Below are positions 39,314-50,454 of a stretch of DNA of 64,000 nt, piece after piece; within the stretch, counting starts at the first letter, position 1, and each line of letters starts with the position of its first letter. The notes below the pieces were generated by a model. It saw only the letters and a program-made list of their open reading frames with translations. It had not been told where the DNA came from and made no database searches. This DNA is from Styela clava (Eukaryota > Chordata > Ascidiacea > Stolidobranchia > Styelidae): contig NC_135250.1 of assembly GCF_964204865.1 (NCBI RefSeq), positions 29,937,395 to 30,001,394 of the forward strand, read 5' to 3'. The position numbers were made by a program, and so were the translations under genes.

Positions 39314-39719
39314 TGTGAATTGTGCGTATGTATATACACGCTTGGTCTAATAAAGCGTCTCCTGAAGTGGGCAAAACGCCCCTTGGTGGGCGTTTTCGAT
39401 AACTGTACGATCACTGAAGAGAAATTGGGGGGCGCTGACTGTCGGATTGGGCAATTATAAATAAAGTTTTAAACTATTAACTTTAAAGGATAGAGTATTA
39501 AACTACACTAGTGATAAATAGAAAATAAATTTATTTCAAAGTTTTAGCTAGCGGGGAGGGGGGGGGGAGTTTATTAGTCAAAAAGTAATCCAGGAGAGAG
39601 TTGAGGAAAAAAAAATTGGGGAACATCGCTCTAATATGTGTCTACCTCCTAGCATTTCCCCCTATAGTTTCTGTTATATATATTATAAAGGGTGTTTCAA
39701 AAGTAATGCAAAATTAACA

Positions 39720-39945
39720 GAAGTTAAGATGAAATGCTACCAAAAACATTTAACGACAAACATCTTTTAACAGTATTGAATTACGGTGAAATGCCATTCT
39801 AAATATTTAACGAAAGACAACTTTTAGCACTATGGAATTACGGTGAAATGCCATTCTAAACATTTAACGACTGCCACTTTTTAACAGTATTGGAATACGA
39901 TAAAATGCCATTTAAACATTTTACGACTGACGCTTTTAACAGTTA
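39720..39945 (+). repeat. Short tandem array, about 57-60 bp period, 4 units
   Basis: Units contain ATGCCATTCTAAA(C/T)ATTTAACGA, then CTTTTAACAGTATTG and GAATACGGTGAAATGCC-like phrases, with drift between units. Confidence 0.75.
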
Positions 39946-39954
39946 CGTTCCTCT

Positions 39955-40215
39955 TTCCTCTTGGACAAAATGACCTTCATTCATCATTTTTTACTTTAAA
40001 CATACTTGCTGAACGCTAACATTTCAACGACTGATCGCGACTCGAATAATTTCGTACGCTAATGAACTGTTTGTAAGGAGCATAGCTCAGACACACTGGG
40101 TTTATTAATTAATATTTGACTCAATTATGCAACTGAATAAACAACGCTCGATACCGAGAAAATGCTCTCGCCTAATTTATTGGTTTTAACGATGGATATT
40201 GCTCGACCTTTGACC
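39955..40215 (+). repeat. Family V interspersed repeat, first of a direct pair
   Basis: ACCTTCATTCATCATTTTTT, ACTTGCTGAACGCTAAC, CGACTGATCGCGACTCGAAT, TTTATTAATTAATATTTGAC, TGAATAAACAACGCTCGATA and TCGACCTTTGACCCC. Repeated almost exactly at 40862-41125; related sequences at 47100-47300 and 51205-51400. Confidence 0.85.
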
Positions 40216-40861
40216 CCAGAAAAATTCTTCATATAGTTTAGGTTAGGTGTGTGCAACTCTTTATCGCAATGGGCCAAACAAAAAAAATGGTGACGCTGAG
40301 GGGCAGATAACACTTTTGAATACGAACTGTGGACTTCAATATGGGTGTGCATGCATGTACGCAAAAGTGCAAGTGCAAAAACGCACAGGAGTTATATATG
40401 TGAATTGTATTTATGCATATACACGCTTGCTTTAATATGTGTCTATCTCCTAGCTTTTTTCCCCTATAATTTCTAGTATATCGCAAGAGTGGTCAACCTT
40501 TTTTCGTCCGCTATCGACTAAAATCTTCCAAATAACTCGCGATCGACTGATTGGTTATAAGGTAATACACAAAAATGAACAGGTACTGAATATGCAGATA
40601 ACTGTACACACGCATACAAAAAATTCCACCGCTGCCAATAACCTCGGCATTGTGGCCACATTCCTGATTGAATAGACACAAAACTTTGTATTTTTCATGT
40701 TCCATTCATTTGTTAATCGTCCTGTTTTAAGACACTCAACAGGTGATACATGAAACGGATACGAGGCAATTTTGGAGGTATGTTGTTGAATTTACCAACA
40801 TCAGACGCGATCGACGTGTTGGCCACCCTTGATATAAAATATTTATATCTTTTTCCACCTC

Positions 40862-41125
40862 GACAAAATAACCTTCATTCATCATTTTTTACTTTGAACA
40901 TACTTGCTGAACGCTAACATTTCAACGACTGATCGCGACTCGAATAATTTCGTACACTAATGAACTGTTTGTAAAGAGCATAGCCCAGACACACTGGGTT
41001 TATTAATTAATATTTGACTCAATTATGCAATTGAATAAACAACGCTCGATACCGAGAAAATGCTCTCGCCTAATTGTTTAATTTTAACGATGAATTTTTT
41101 CTCGACCTTTGACCCCGGAATGATT
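40862..41125 (+). repeat. Family V interspersed repeat, second of a direct pair
   Basis: Same block order as 39955-40215 with few substitutions. Each copy is followed by GTGTGCAACT(C/T)TTTATCGCAATG and GGGCC, a hAT-like end, so the unit is probably part of a larger element. Confidence 0.85.
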
Positions 41126-41960
41126 CGTCCTGTAGTTTAGGGCAGGCGTGTGCAACTTTTTATCGCAATGGGCCAAAACGGAAAAATATGGTGGGACTGA
41201 GGGCCGGATCATCGAACAACCTATAGGTTTTGCAGCTACTCGAAGTTAAGCTAGCCAGTGCCCAACTGTAAGCTGATTCCGTCAGTTTTGAAATATATAC
41301 AGCTCACAGAAGCATTCGTGATGCCGAGAAAAGGACTACGCTTATGTTGACGCACCGGGAAAAACGTTTGAAACACTTTTTGTCTGCGCTAACCTTTCAA
41401 AGATTCAGTGGGTGTAGCCGGCGGTGAGAGTGTTTTTTTATAAACGGGTTCCCTTTGTATCAAACTTACAAACAACGGGTACTCCCATTCAGAAATATAT
41501 GTAACTCACTTGACATATATGACTCATATGTAACTTTACTCGACGAGTCTTGTATGTCGTACAATATATTATCACAATTCTACAATTTATAAAATAGAAT
41601 TAAAATTTATAATGGTAAAATGTAGACAAATATACATGGAATTAGCGTGGTCTATGAAAGTTTGAAAGCCACTCTAGTCACAAAAGTTGGAGTTGGCTTG
41701 GTCTGACTTCGGTCAGGCTATGGGAAAATGCGTTTATGGATGGAGCTTGTTAAATAAGAGAGAAAGAGAGAGATTTCGTTATCACAAACAATGTCAACAC
41801 AATGATACAATGTCACGTGTTTTTGTCAGCAACCAACAACAAACAAATATATAATTTTAACAATATTTGGTCGATTGTTATTTGTGAGGGTCGGTATACA
41901 AGATCGGTTAGGTCACCGTGCCTCTTGGCTCATAATAATATATAGTATGAGAACTAATTC
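41126..41960. other. Intergenic, no gene
   Basis: Contains the hAT-like phrase TGAGGGCCGGATCATCGAAC and a short GA-rich run near 41757-41772. Nothing else recognised. Confidence 0.45.
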
Positions 41961-42196
41961 GGTGCTCCCGAAGTATGCGAACCAAGATGGCGGACATCGG
42001 AACGTAACATGGGTAACAGGTTAGGTTTAGGCGATAATTTTTTTCCAATTTTCCCCATTTTAGTCCTATTATCAGTTCGAAGATTAGCCAAGAGCCTCCC
42101 GTAGTATTTATACCTAAAATTATGGCCTAACCCTAACCTAGTACACATATTACATTCCGATGGCCGCCATCTTGGTTCGCATACTTCAGGAGCCCC
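41961..42196. mobile_element. Family I MITE, 236 bp
   Basis: GGTGCTCCCGAAGTATGCGA to CATACTTCAGGAGCCCC, flanks ACTAATTC and ACTGATTC (one mismatch). Opposite orientation of the internal asymmetry to 6924-7159. Confidence 0.92.
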
Positions 42197-42419
42197 ACTG
42201 ATTCTTTTTTTGCATATATGTCCTCAAACAGATAAAATATACTTTTCTCGAACGTTGATTAAGATAAAAAGTAAAAACATAAATCAAATAGAAAAACAAA
42301 AAAATCATAAAATAAGAAAAATATATAGGAAGACTACAATCAAGGGAGGGCCATAGGGGCAGCTGCCTCGGTCAACACTCGGTTGTAGGGAGCAACATTC
42401 TAATTCCTAAATATGTAGG

Positions 42420-42840
42420 TTTGTTTTTGGACACGTCAGTGTACATAACGATCGTTTCAGTATTATGTTCTTGTTATTATTATTCTCTTTCGTCATGTTG
42501 AAATCGCTTTTCTCTTCGAATACTGGACCAATTGCTTTGAAATTTTCAGTGGTTAAAGATTGATTTTTTCGCCAGAAGAGAGATGGAGAGAGATAATGAT
42601 TTATTTCCGAATATATCAAAAAATGTAAAATTACAATAAATGGAAAAGAACAATTATAGAATATAATCGGGAGTGGGCGGGCAAGACTGCAAGGTCAACA
42701 ATGTCGACCGAACCCTAAAGGCTTGTACTTATTCCGAAAATTTCTGTGGACTTCAGGAGATTCGTTTTTTATGTGTCAGAATAAAAAATAGCGACACCTT
42801 GTTACGTGTCCATATATTTGAGCACAGCTCTCTTGTTTCT
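42420..42840 (-). mobile_element. Family III element, minus strand, interrupted
   Basis: GGACACGTCAGTGTACATAA then CGATCGTTTCAG, CTTTTCTCTTCGAATACTGG, ACCAATTGCTTTGAAATTTT and GATTGATTTTTTCGCCAGAA, with the other end ACGTGTCCATATATTTGAGC then ACAGCTCTCTTGTT at 42803-42837. Confidence 0.65.
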
Positions 42841-42997
42841 AGTTTGGAGGTTTTATCCAGGGGCATGCAACCTCTAATACAGGAGGGCCAGTTACAAATG
42901 ACTTGGAGAAACCGCGGGCCGCACTTTTAATAAACATGGGCCATCTAGTAGTTTTAGACACAAAAAATGTTGATTACATGGAGGGCTCGAAAGAAAT

Positions 42998-43385
42998 TTG
43001 ATAAAAAAACAAGAGAGCTACGCCCAAATATATGGACACGTCTGTTCGCAGTACCATACGGTTTACCGTACCGTCAGATCACAGTCTACAAATATATTCA
43101 CAGTCAGACACAAAATAGCGTCCGATGTCCGCAGAACGTTCAGTGACGTCATAGCAAACAAAAACAAATTTCACAGAGCTAACAGAAATACCTGAAATAA
43201 AAAAAAGTAATGGCCTTCTGAAGAAAAATTTTATCTTCAACCACTGAAATTTTCGAAGCAATTGGTCCAGTGATCAAAGACAGAAGCGGTTATTTTATTA
43301 TTTCCACTAGGTGCCCAAAAAGTGTCCAAGAACAACAAGAACAACAAAACGATCGTTATGTCCACTAAACGTGTCCAAAAATAGA
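42998..43385 (+). mobile_element. Family III element, near complete
   Basis: AACAAGAGAGCTACGCCCAA then ATATATGGACACGT; TCCGCAGAACGTTCAGTGAC; GTCATAGCAAACAAAAAC; TGGCCTTCTGAAG; CAACCACTGAAATTTTCG; GCAATTGGTCCAGTGATC; and the close CGATCGTTATGTCCACTAAA then CGTGTCC. Confidence 0.75.
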
Positions 43386-43441
43386 AAATAGCTTTCCAGC
43401 GGCTTTCCAATTCAAATGCGCTGAAAATTCGAAATACATTA

Positions 43442-43808
43442 GTCCAGGGGTGTACAACCTTTAATACAAAAGGGCCAGATACAAGTAAATGGGTGAATCC
43501 GCGGGCCGCAACTTAACATAAGCTTCTAGTAGTTGCAGGCACGTAAATTTTGGTTATTGATATTATGACATGCGTTGTTCGCACAAGCTAGTTGTCAGGG
43601 CATTGTAACGTCATAGGCATAGATAAATTGGACTCAAGATTGGAATTACTCACACATACCAAATTAAATTAAATTGAAAACTTGTTTCCCGGGCGCACAT
43701 CATTCAAAATTACCATTACTCCGCGGGCCGCATAAGTTTTCCTTGAGGGACGCATAAGTTTGTCATGAGGGCCGCATTTAGCCCGCGAGCAGCAGGTTGC
43801 AAACCCCT
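43442..43808 (+). mobile_element. hAT-like element (CAGGGGTGTACAACC family)
   Basis: Ends CCAGGGGTGTACAACCTTTA and GGTTGCAAACCCCTGG, with CGCGGGCCGCA near the left and TAGCCCGCGAGCAGCAGG near the right. About 370 bp. A partial relative lies at 42852-42975. Confidence 0.8.
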
Positions 43809-43936
43809 GGTCGAATTCCATCGAATTATTTTTAAAGTTAGGTATAGGGGATATGTATTATTAGCAGAAAATCGTCAGGACAGCACAAAAGTTTGGCACA
43901 GCCCTGCCTGCAATCGAAATAGGTTGAGTCAAAGTT

Positions 43937-46466
43937 TTAGGGTCTTCCGAACAAATACCTATCGAACTCATCTGAAACTGAAACAAAAAGAAACCAAAAT
44001 ACGAAATTTTGCAAAGACGGCCACATGTTAATTATGTTAGCCGACAAGCTCCAAAATATAAAAACAAGAACCATTTCAAACTCCGGAAGTTGCATACCCA
44101 AATAATAGGCAAAAGGCATTTTCGACATTTCATAAATAAAATCCCATTTCGATTCGTATTTGCGCAGGAGGTTGTTTGTAGTTGTGATCTTCAATGTGCG
44201 ATACATGCAAAGCCAGACTGTGATGAGATAAATCTTTACGATATTGAAAGCCAAGGGTCGCAGCCATGGAACTCTCTTATCCTATAAAAAAATATACTTC
44301 ATTTTGAATTCAGTACTAAGATAGACAGTAAGCAGGTCATTTTTTTCAAGCAGTAATTACGAGAAATTGATGATTTACAGTTTTACCGGGGAAGGGGAGG
44401 ATATATCACTACGGCCTATAATAGATAAGATAACTTTATTTCGACTCCATAATCAGCATAAAAGGCGATAAGGTAATTGATAAAAAAATAAAAACTTATT
44501 TTGAAATCAGACTATGTGCCGTGATTGTATACACAGCTGTCTTATTGACTATAACTGCTTCAAGTCTCGTGCCAATCTGGCAATACAAATTCCTAATTCA
44601 TTTAACGTATGTTTTATGTACGTTGAGAAGATAAACAACTGATTACTAGGGCTGGGCATTTTCGAATACCTGATGATTTCAGAATCGAATCGAATATTTT
44701 TTTCGAATCGAATCTCGTAACTTTCCTATTATATTAGGTCCTCCAGACACATAAATCACTGAAACATAGAGTGCGTCACTAAGGCAGATTGCTGAGCGTT
44801 CCACACACAATAAAAAACGTCTTCAACTTGTCTTTTTTTTAATAAAACATACTTTCGCCTTGCTATCTGTTATTTATAGCCTATTTATAGCCTGGGGGCG
44901 CAGCATGAAAAGTTTGAGAACCACTGTCCTAGGACCCTTGATAATAAAGTCAATTGTATATTGTATAGACAACGGTTGAATACCTGTTCTTTCTTCTGTG
45001 CAACGAGAAAACGGACAATCGTATAATTAACTTGAATTGCTTCGTGGTCATGAGATGTCACGAAAGGATCGATTACATTACAAACTGGACAATACGTGCT
45101 GAAAAAAGACGTCGATTGAAAGTAATTCAAACCATAATAATAAAAAATGATAAGGAAAGGGCAATGTCCAATACATGGACACAGAAAGAGGGGGCTAAAA
45201 AGCTCGGCAGTGTGGCGCATCGTGCTAAGTGTTCACAATATGCTCGCCCCCGCGCCTCTGATTACCTTGAGTAGTTCCGCAGGTTCGAATCCCATGCGGT
45301 GATAGTTCTGTGCGAGAGGATTGCTGGACTCCTCGCCGCCGCAGGCTTGTTCGCGTAACCAAACCTAACATTTTCATCCTAACCACAGCATAAATATAGT
45401 TTCGAATATTGCTCGGGGATGGTAGTTTAATCATAAACACAGGCTTGTCAATTGAAACGCCCCGTGGGATGCTATGGGACAGCTCAAATTTGTACTTCCC
45501 ATGGGACACGTGGGACACAAAGTAACGTATGACTTTGGTGTATCGATGGTAAAACATTGGTTATGGATATCGTGTCGTGTCCATATATTTGAGCATAACT
45601 ATCTTGATAGTTATGAAGTGCAAATATATTAGCATTAGAAATACTTTGTGGGGTAATGGTCACATGTATATTAGTTATGAATTTAAAGTTGTCAAGGTCA
45701 ATAAATTTTGTTGTTTCGCATATCTCTTTGTACATGTTGTCCTATTTAGCAAACGCTAAACCTAAATTTAACAATTTTTATTGAATTGCATTCCATGTGA
45801 TTGGATTCCATGTGATTGGATGTGACAGGCATAAATTGTTATCGGATGGGACAGAAAAAGGCGCTCCGGAAGTATTCGTACTATGATGACGCACAACCTG
45901 AACCCTGAACTGGTACACATACATTGTTCAGGTTGTGCGCCATCTTGGTACGAATACTTCGGGAGCACCTAGAAAAATATGTTCCACGGACAAGCCTGTA
46001 CAAACCTATTGTCGAAAAACCGCCACCCCAAACCACATTTTTGTGGCTTGTTGTTTTTATTAATTTTTCGGGATAGGGCGCTCCAGAAGTATGTGCCCGA
46101 AGATGGCGGACATCGAAACGTAGTATGTGTACCAGGTTAGGGCTAGGCCAAAATTTTATTCCAATTTTCCTTATTTTAGTGTTATTACTGGTTCGGGGAC
46201 TAGCCAAGTGACTCCCGTAGTATTTGTACCTGAAATTATGCTCTAACCCTAATCCGGTACACATACTACGTTCCGGTGTCCGCCATCTAGGTGCACATAT
46301 TTCTGGAGTACCCGGGAAAAATATGAAAATCCTACCCAGCTGGCCCAATTTGCTCGAGGGTGCAAACTTTGCAAAAGTTGTGTTGGCATCGAAGCATCCG
46401 AGGTTCCTTCAGTCCAGTTGTTTCAAATTTCGATCGACAAGAAGAACAGTTCAATATTACATCCAT
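43937..46466 (-). CDS. RING-finger membrane protein, copy 2 (3 exons)
   Basis: Exons (minus) 46336-46466, 44984-45098 and 43937-44281 give 196 aa in frame with GT-AG introns. The RING ligands are CSSC (7, 10), C27, H29, C32, C35 (CQHNFCKVC) and CPVC (47-50); His at 29 is the single RING histidine. The linker HDHEAIQVNYTIVRFLVAQ is followed by hydrophobic segments at about 93-112 (FNIVKIYLITVWLCMYRTL), 151-169 (EMVLVFIFWSLSANIINMW) and 172-185. Between them lie RKYESKWDF and EMSKMPFAYYLG, the most conserved part of exon 3. It ends DRYLFGRP. This is the cleanest member of the copy 1/2/4 clade and a good reference for the family. Intron 1 (1.2 kb) holds a SINE, a family III end and two family I MITEs. 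Predicted membrane-bound E3 ligase; activity is inferred from the RING only. Confidence 0.82.
44640..44935. mobile_element. MITE remnants in intron 2 of RING copy 2
   Basis: Left part TAGGGCTGGGCATTTTCGAA and GAATCGAATCGAATATTTTT matches 59213-59542. Right part AAAAGTTTGAGAACCACTG is a hAT-like end. They overlap the intron boundary region but no exon. Confidence 0.6.
45202..45360 (+). mobile_element. tRNA-derived SINE, 3'-truncated, in intron 1 of RING copy 2
   Basis: GCTCGGCAGTGTGGCGCATC, CCGCAGGTTCGAATCCCATG and AGAGGATTGCTGGACTCCTC, then it stops at CGCGTAACC. Confidence 0.85.
45860..45969. mobile_element. Family I MITE, short form (110 bp)
   Basis: GGCGCTCCGGAAGTATTCGT to CGAATACTTCGGGAGCACC, flanks CAGAAAAA and TAGAAAAA. 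Both ends share the TATTCGTAC variant, so they were homogenised or share a recent ancestor. Confidence 0.9.
46077..46313. mobile_element. Family I MITE, long form
   Basis: GGCGCTCCAGAAGTATGTGC, GAAGATGGCGGACATCGAAA, GGACTAGCCAAGTGACTCCC and ATATTTCTGGAGTACC. Its right end is 23 bp from the exon 1 donor of RING copy 2. Confidence 0.85.
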
Positions 46467-46530
46467 GGTTAATTTATTTGTCAGGGCGATAATTAATTGC
46501 TATTTCACAAAAAATACATAAATTACCTTT
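46467..46530 (-). promoter_or_regulatory. Conserved leader and pyrimidine-rich acceptor, RING copy 2
   Basis: In gene orientation AATTTATGTATTTTTTGTGA, AATAG, then CAATTAATTATCG and ACAAATAAATTAACC. The putative AG is at 46500-46501, 33 nt before the ATG. The same block occurs at copies 3 and 5. Confidence 0.5.
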
Positions 46531-46753
46531 TTTGAACTTAATGACGGTATTAATTTATATTATAATTGATATATATTCAACTTTCTGTTTACTGTGACTT
46601 CAAAACTTCGTTCATGTGTCTTAACATAATTATAGGCCAGTGAAAAAGCGTTCGAAATTCATTGGGTTCTGTCCTAGTGTTAGGTCTTTGTTAGGGCTGA
46701 AGTAAAACTTTTTCTGATGTATTTTTAAAAATCTCTATCAAATATCTACCTCC

Positions 46754-47310
46754 ACTACAGTGATTCTCAAACTTTTTAAGTCGCTCTCCTTATTAGAATT
46801 TGTCAAGTTTCGCGCTCTACCTCAAAAATAGCCAACTAACAATAGACTACAAATAACAAAAGGCGTAGTAAGTATGTTTTATTCCAAAAACACGTTGAAA
46901 ATACGCGTATAAAATAAAAATAAAATGTAAATTTCCAAAATGAGACGAGCAAGATCAAGTCTGTTAAATATTTTATTTTCAATTATATTGGTATTGAAGT
47001 TTCGTTCAATAGTATACGTGGTATATTTTCACTTCAAAAACACCCTTTCTGTGTTAATTTTTTGCTTCACTGAACCAGTTTTTCTGCCCATCTTAATTCA
47101 ACGACCGATCGCGACTCAAATAATTTCCTACACTGATGAACCATTTGTCAGGAGTGTAGCGCAAAGACTGGGTTTATTAATTAATATTTGACCTAATTAC
47201 GTAACTGAATAAACAACGCCACACATACCCAATACCGAAACAATGCTTTCACATTTTTGTTTGGTTAAATACGATGTATGATTTCACGACCTTTGACCCC
47301 AAGACAATTC
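46754..47310 (+). mobile_element. hAT-like element carrying family V sequence
   Basis: CAGTGATTCTCAAACTTTTT start, GTCAAGTTTCGCGCTC, then at 47100-47300 CGACCGATCGCGACTCAAAT, TTTATTAATTAATATTTGAC and CACGACCTTTGACCCC. A 5' fragment of the same element is at 56740-56826. Confidence 0.65.
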
Positions 47311-47725
47311 GGGTACTTATAGTTGGTCAAAACCCCAATGCATATGCCTGACTCCCACCTCCCTACTTCATCCAAAAATTACGTCACTACGACGTCACAA
47401 TCACGTCATAGAGCTTGCCAAAAAAAGTTCGGATGAGCAACTGGAAGTACTTATTGTACCAAACTACTCTAGACTCCCCCCCCCCCTCCCCACAAAAAAA
47501 ATTCTTGCTCATTGTCGAACTCGATGATAATATACATATATTTTATTTCGTCATGCATGAAACATTGTCAACAAATAGGAATAATGTTAAATTAAAATAA
47601 ACAAAGACACACAATGTTTCCCAATTAACGAAAAATCGTGGAAGACTATCAAGTCATCGTGTCAGCGACACCTGTATGCTGAATTACAGCAGCAGATTTA
47701 GAAAAGGAATTTGGTTTATAACGGT

Positions 47726-48028
47726 CATGGGCAAACTACAACCCGCGGGCCAAATCCGACCCTTTGCGTTATTCAATCTGGCCCGCCTGATGCTGCACAA
47801 CCAAAATAAAACCAAATTTTCATGTTTTAGCTAAAAATAGCTCAAGGATATTGTTGAGAGTGCGGTTAAATTTAATTTTGTCAGGAGACTTATTGCTTTC
47901 CACTTCTGCTTTTGCAACACTATAAATATTGTTCATAAAATGTAACATTTTACGTCACACTTACATGGCTCGCCAGTCTACATGGGAAAATTTTTTGGTC
48001 CCTGATCCGGAAACCTTGCTCATCCCTG
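47726..48028 (+). mobile_element. hAT-like MITE, about 300 bp
   Basis: CATGGGCAAACTACAACCCG to CTTGCTCATCCCTG; the interior is CCGCCTGATGCTGCACAACC, TAGCTCAAGGATATTGTTGA, ATGGCTCGCCAGTCTACATG. Flanks contain TTTATAAC on both sides. Confidence 0.78.
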
Positions 48029-48339
48029 ATTTATAACATATAATACCAAACAACAACAATAGATTAGAAATAAAGACGGAAATGGCAACACGTGCGCCCT
48101 CATTTTAGAAAATATATGTAGTGTCCTTACGTAAGTTATACATTAACATGGCATTGAATGAATTTTTACCTGACGAGCATATTTGATTTGGGTTCATTTT
48201 TTGTTTTGTGGGGGGTGGGGCTCACCTTGTACCAGCGATACACGATTAAATAAATTTTCTCAGCGAGCCTTGTACACAGCGAAGTAATTTTGCATATTAT
48301 TTTTATTGAAATTATACATGGCCATACTATTTATAATGA

Positions 48340-48385
48340 TGAGACAAGATGGCGGACATCGGAACGTACTATATGTACGAAAAAA
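48340..48385. mobile_element. Family I MITE fragment beside RING copy 3
   Basis: ACAAGATGGCGGACATCGGA then ACGTACTATATGTACG, a terminal fragment 18 bp beyond the stop codon of copy 3. Confidence 0.65.
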
Positions 48386-48402
48386 AAGAAAGGAAGAAGG
48401 TT

Positions 48403-50305
48403 CTATCTTGGGAAAAGTTTGTAATAACCTCTAATTATAATCAAACCCCATGAAAAATTTACAAAAATAATCAAACAAGCCTTCCAAAAGGGAAGAGATG
48501 AAAAGTTCAAAATAGTCCTTTTCACAGTTGGCCATATACAACTTTGAATTGCACTCCCAAAGTACCAAAAAACAATAACACTATCCCACTCGTCCTCAGA
48601 CATTTCTGCTACGATGAAATGTGCAAACGGTCTTTTTGACATTTCCCAAGCGAAATTCCCCATTGACTTGAATCTCAACTCAAGGTAGAAAAGTGTTGAG
48701 TTATTCAACGTGTGGATAGTCCAAAGTATGACGTTAATAATGTAGAGCGTTACGAAATACTATATTTCCGTCCTGCAAAAAAAAATTTAAATTAAAAACT
48801 CGATGCAACTATACAATTTACAATTTGGTACGCCTCTAGTATTTGAACCAATATGGCGGACACCGGAACGTAGTATGTGTACCAGGTTAGGGGTAGGCCA
48901 TAATTTCAGGTACAAATACTACGGGAGTCACTTGGCTAGTCCACGAACTCGTAATATAACTAAAAAAGTAAAATTGGAATAAAATTAGGGATTAACCCTA
49001 ACCTGGTACACATACTACGTTCCGGTGTCCGCCATCTTGATTCACATGCTACGGGAGTACTCACAAAGTTTGCTGGGATTTATTCGCAACTAATGGAACT
49101 TTCAATTTCGAATTATCAGCACTTACAAATGGGAAAACCACAATTTACAATTTGGTACGCCTCTAGTATTTGGACCAAGATGACGGACACCGGAATGTAG
49201 TATGTGTGCCAGGTTAGGGTTAGGCTATAATTTTATTCCAATTTTTCCTTTTTTAGTTCTATTACGAGTTCGGGGACTAGCCAAGTGACTCCCGTAGTAT
49301 TTGTACCTGAAATTATGGCTTAACCCTAACATGGTACACATACTACCTTCCGGTGTCCGCCATCTTGGTTCACATAGCTCGGGAGTACCAAATTTTCAAA
49401 TAAGATAAATGAAAACTACCTCTTTCTCATGAGCTCTGAGAAAAGGGATAATTGTATTATTCCTTTGAATTTTGCCAGGAGATGTTTCCGAATGATGAAC
49501 TTCATTGCAGACTGGACACATTGCTCTACAAAAACCATATATATATATATATATAATAGTATATTATGCAGTTCAAGAGTCCTGCTGCACACTGATACAA
49601 TTGTATTTCTGATACGTTTTGTTTGACCATTCTTCTTTTCTTGTCATTGTTGTAAACTGCTTATCTGAGGAAGTCTGATTTTGGTTAGTCGAAAGGTTAC
49701 AGAAATATATTTGTGTTAGTGTGCAGCGAGACTCTTGAATCACTTAGGATAGTTGTGTTCACTCTTGCTACAGCATCCTTGCATTATACGCATACGGATA
49801 CACCGTCGCAAAAGCATAGAGGAAGGATAAGTAGTTAGTCTCGCAGAAACCCAATCGATCAAGTGCAGTTTCAAATATTTTGTGGAATTGTGGAGTCTGC
49901 CTTGGAGTACCACGTCAGCAAAATTGAAAACCAAAGGCGGGTAAAATATGGCTGCCGTAACCACAGCATGTCGGCTGTAATGGTAGGGGCTGCACTTATG
50001 GTGAAAAATATTGGGTAAGTAGGAACATTTTTCTTATGGATACAGTTTTGATGGATTTTGGGTTTGGTTTCAGGTTTAAGTAATTATAATTCCGCATGAT
50101 AAACTAAAATCTGGTGCATGACTTTGTGAATATACCTTTGTGATACTCATACCCGCGATAGACACTCTATTTACCTATACGGCCCTATCAAGTCCTCAAT
50201 ACATCTCCTGCAAAATGTGTGCTGACATGAAAGCATCAGCGGTTCTTTCGGTCCAGTTGTTTCGAATTTCGATCGACAAGAAGAGCACTTCAATAATTCA
50301 TCCAT
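48403..50305 (-). CDS. RING-finger membrane protein, copy 3 (3 exons)
   Basis: Exons (minus) 50175-50305, 49420-49525 and 48403-48759 give 197 aa. The RING has CSSC (7, 10), CQHTFCRRC (27-35) and CPVC (47-50). The linker differs from copies 1, 2 and 4: TSPGKIQRNNTIIPFLRA. Exon 3 has hydrophobic runs at its start (YFVTLYIINVILWTIHTL), middle (SVIVFWYFGSAIQSCIW) and end (FWKACLIIFVNFSWGLII), and conserved RFKSMGNFAWEMSKRPFAHF. The acceptor of exon 3 is a choice: the AG at 48773-48774, at the family position, would hit a stop after 12 codons, while the AG at 48760-48761 (ATATAG) keeps the frame. I chose the latter; it has a weak pyrimidine tract, so the copy may be impaired. It forms a clade with copy 5. 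Intron 2 contains two family I MITEs. Confidence 0.7.
48827..49062. mobile_element. Family I MITE, 236 bp, first of a close pair
   Basis: GGTACGCCTCTAGTATTTGA, CCAATATGGCGGACACCGGA, ACGGGAGTCACTTGGCTAGT and CATGCTACGGGAGTACT. The left flank CAATTTACAATTT is the same as for the next copy at 49154. Confidence 0.85.
49154..49389. mobile_element. Family I MITE, 236 bp, second of a close pair
   Basis: GGTACGCCTCTAGTATTTGG to CACATAGCTCGGGAGTACC, internal GGACTAGCCAAGTGACTCCC (opposite orientation to the first). Both members carry the unusual CGCCTCTAGTATTTG end. No matching target duplication is visible, so the pair may come from local duplication or inversion. Confidence 0.85.
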
Positions 50306-50372
50306 GGTTTATTTACTTGCTAGGCTTGTAATTTAAATGCTATTTTACAATAAATACATAAAGATAAAATAA
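50306..50372 (-). promoter_or_regulatory. Conserved leader and acceptor, RING copy 3
   Basis: In gene orientation TTTATCTTTATGTATTTATT, GTAAAATAG, then CATTTAAATTACAAGCC and AGCAAGTAAATAAACC. AG at 50340-50341, 34 nt before the start. Confidence 0.5.
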
Positions 50373-50454
50373 AACAATACCTCTTCCATTTCTTCCTTTA
50401 CTATTAATTCTGTTCTGTCGATATTATAAACCTGCGATCACTTATTAATATTTC

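Noticed and set aside
45225..45557. 110-codon minus-strand frame
   Set aside because: The first third is antisense SINE and the rest has no splice or homology support.
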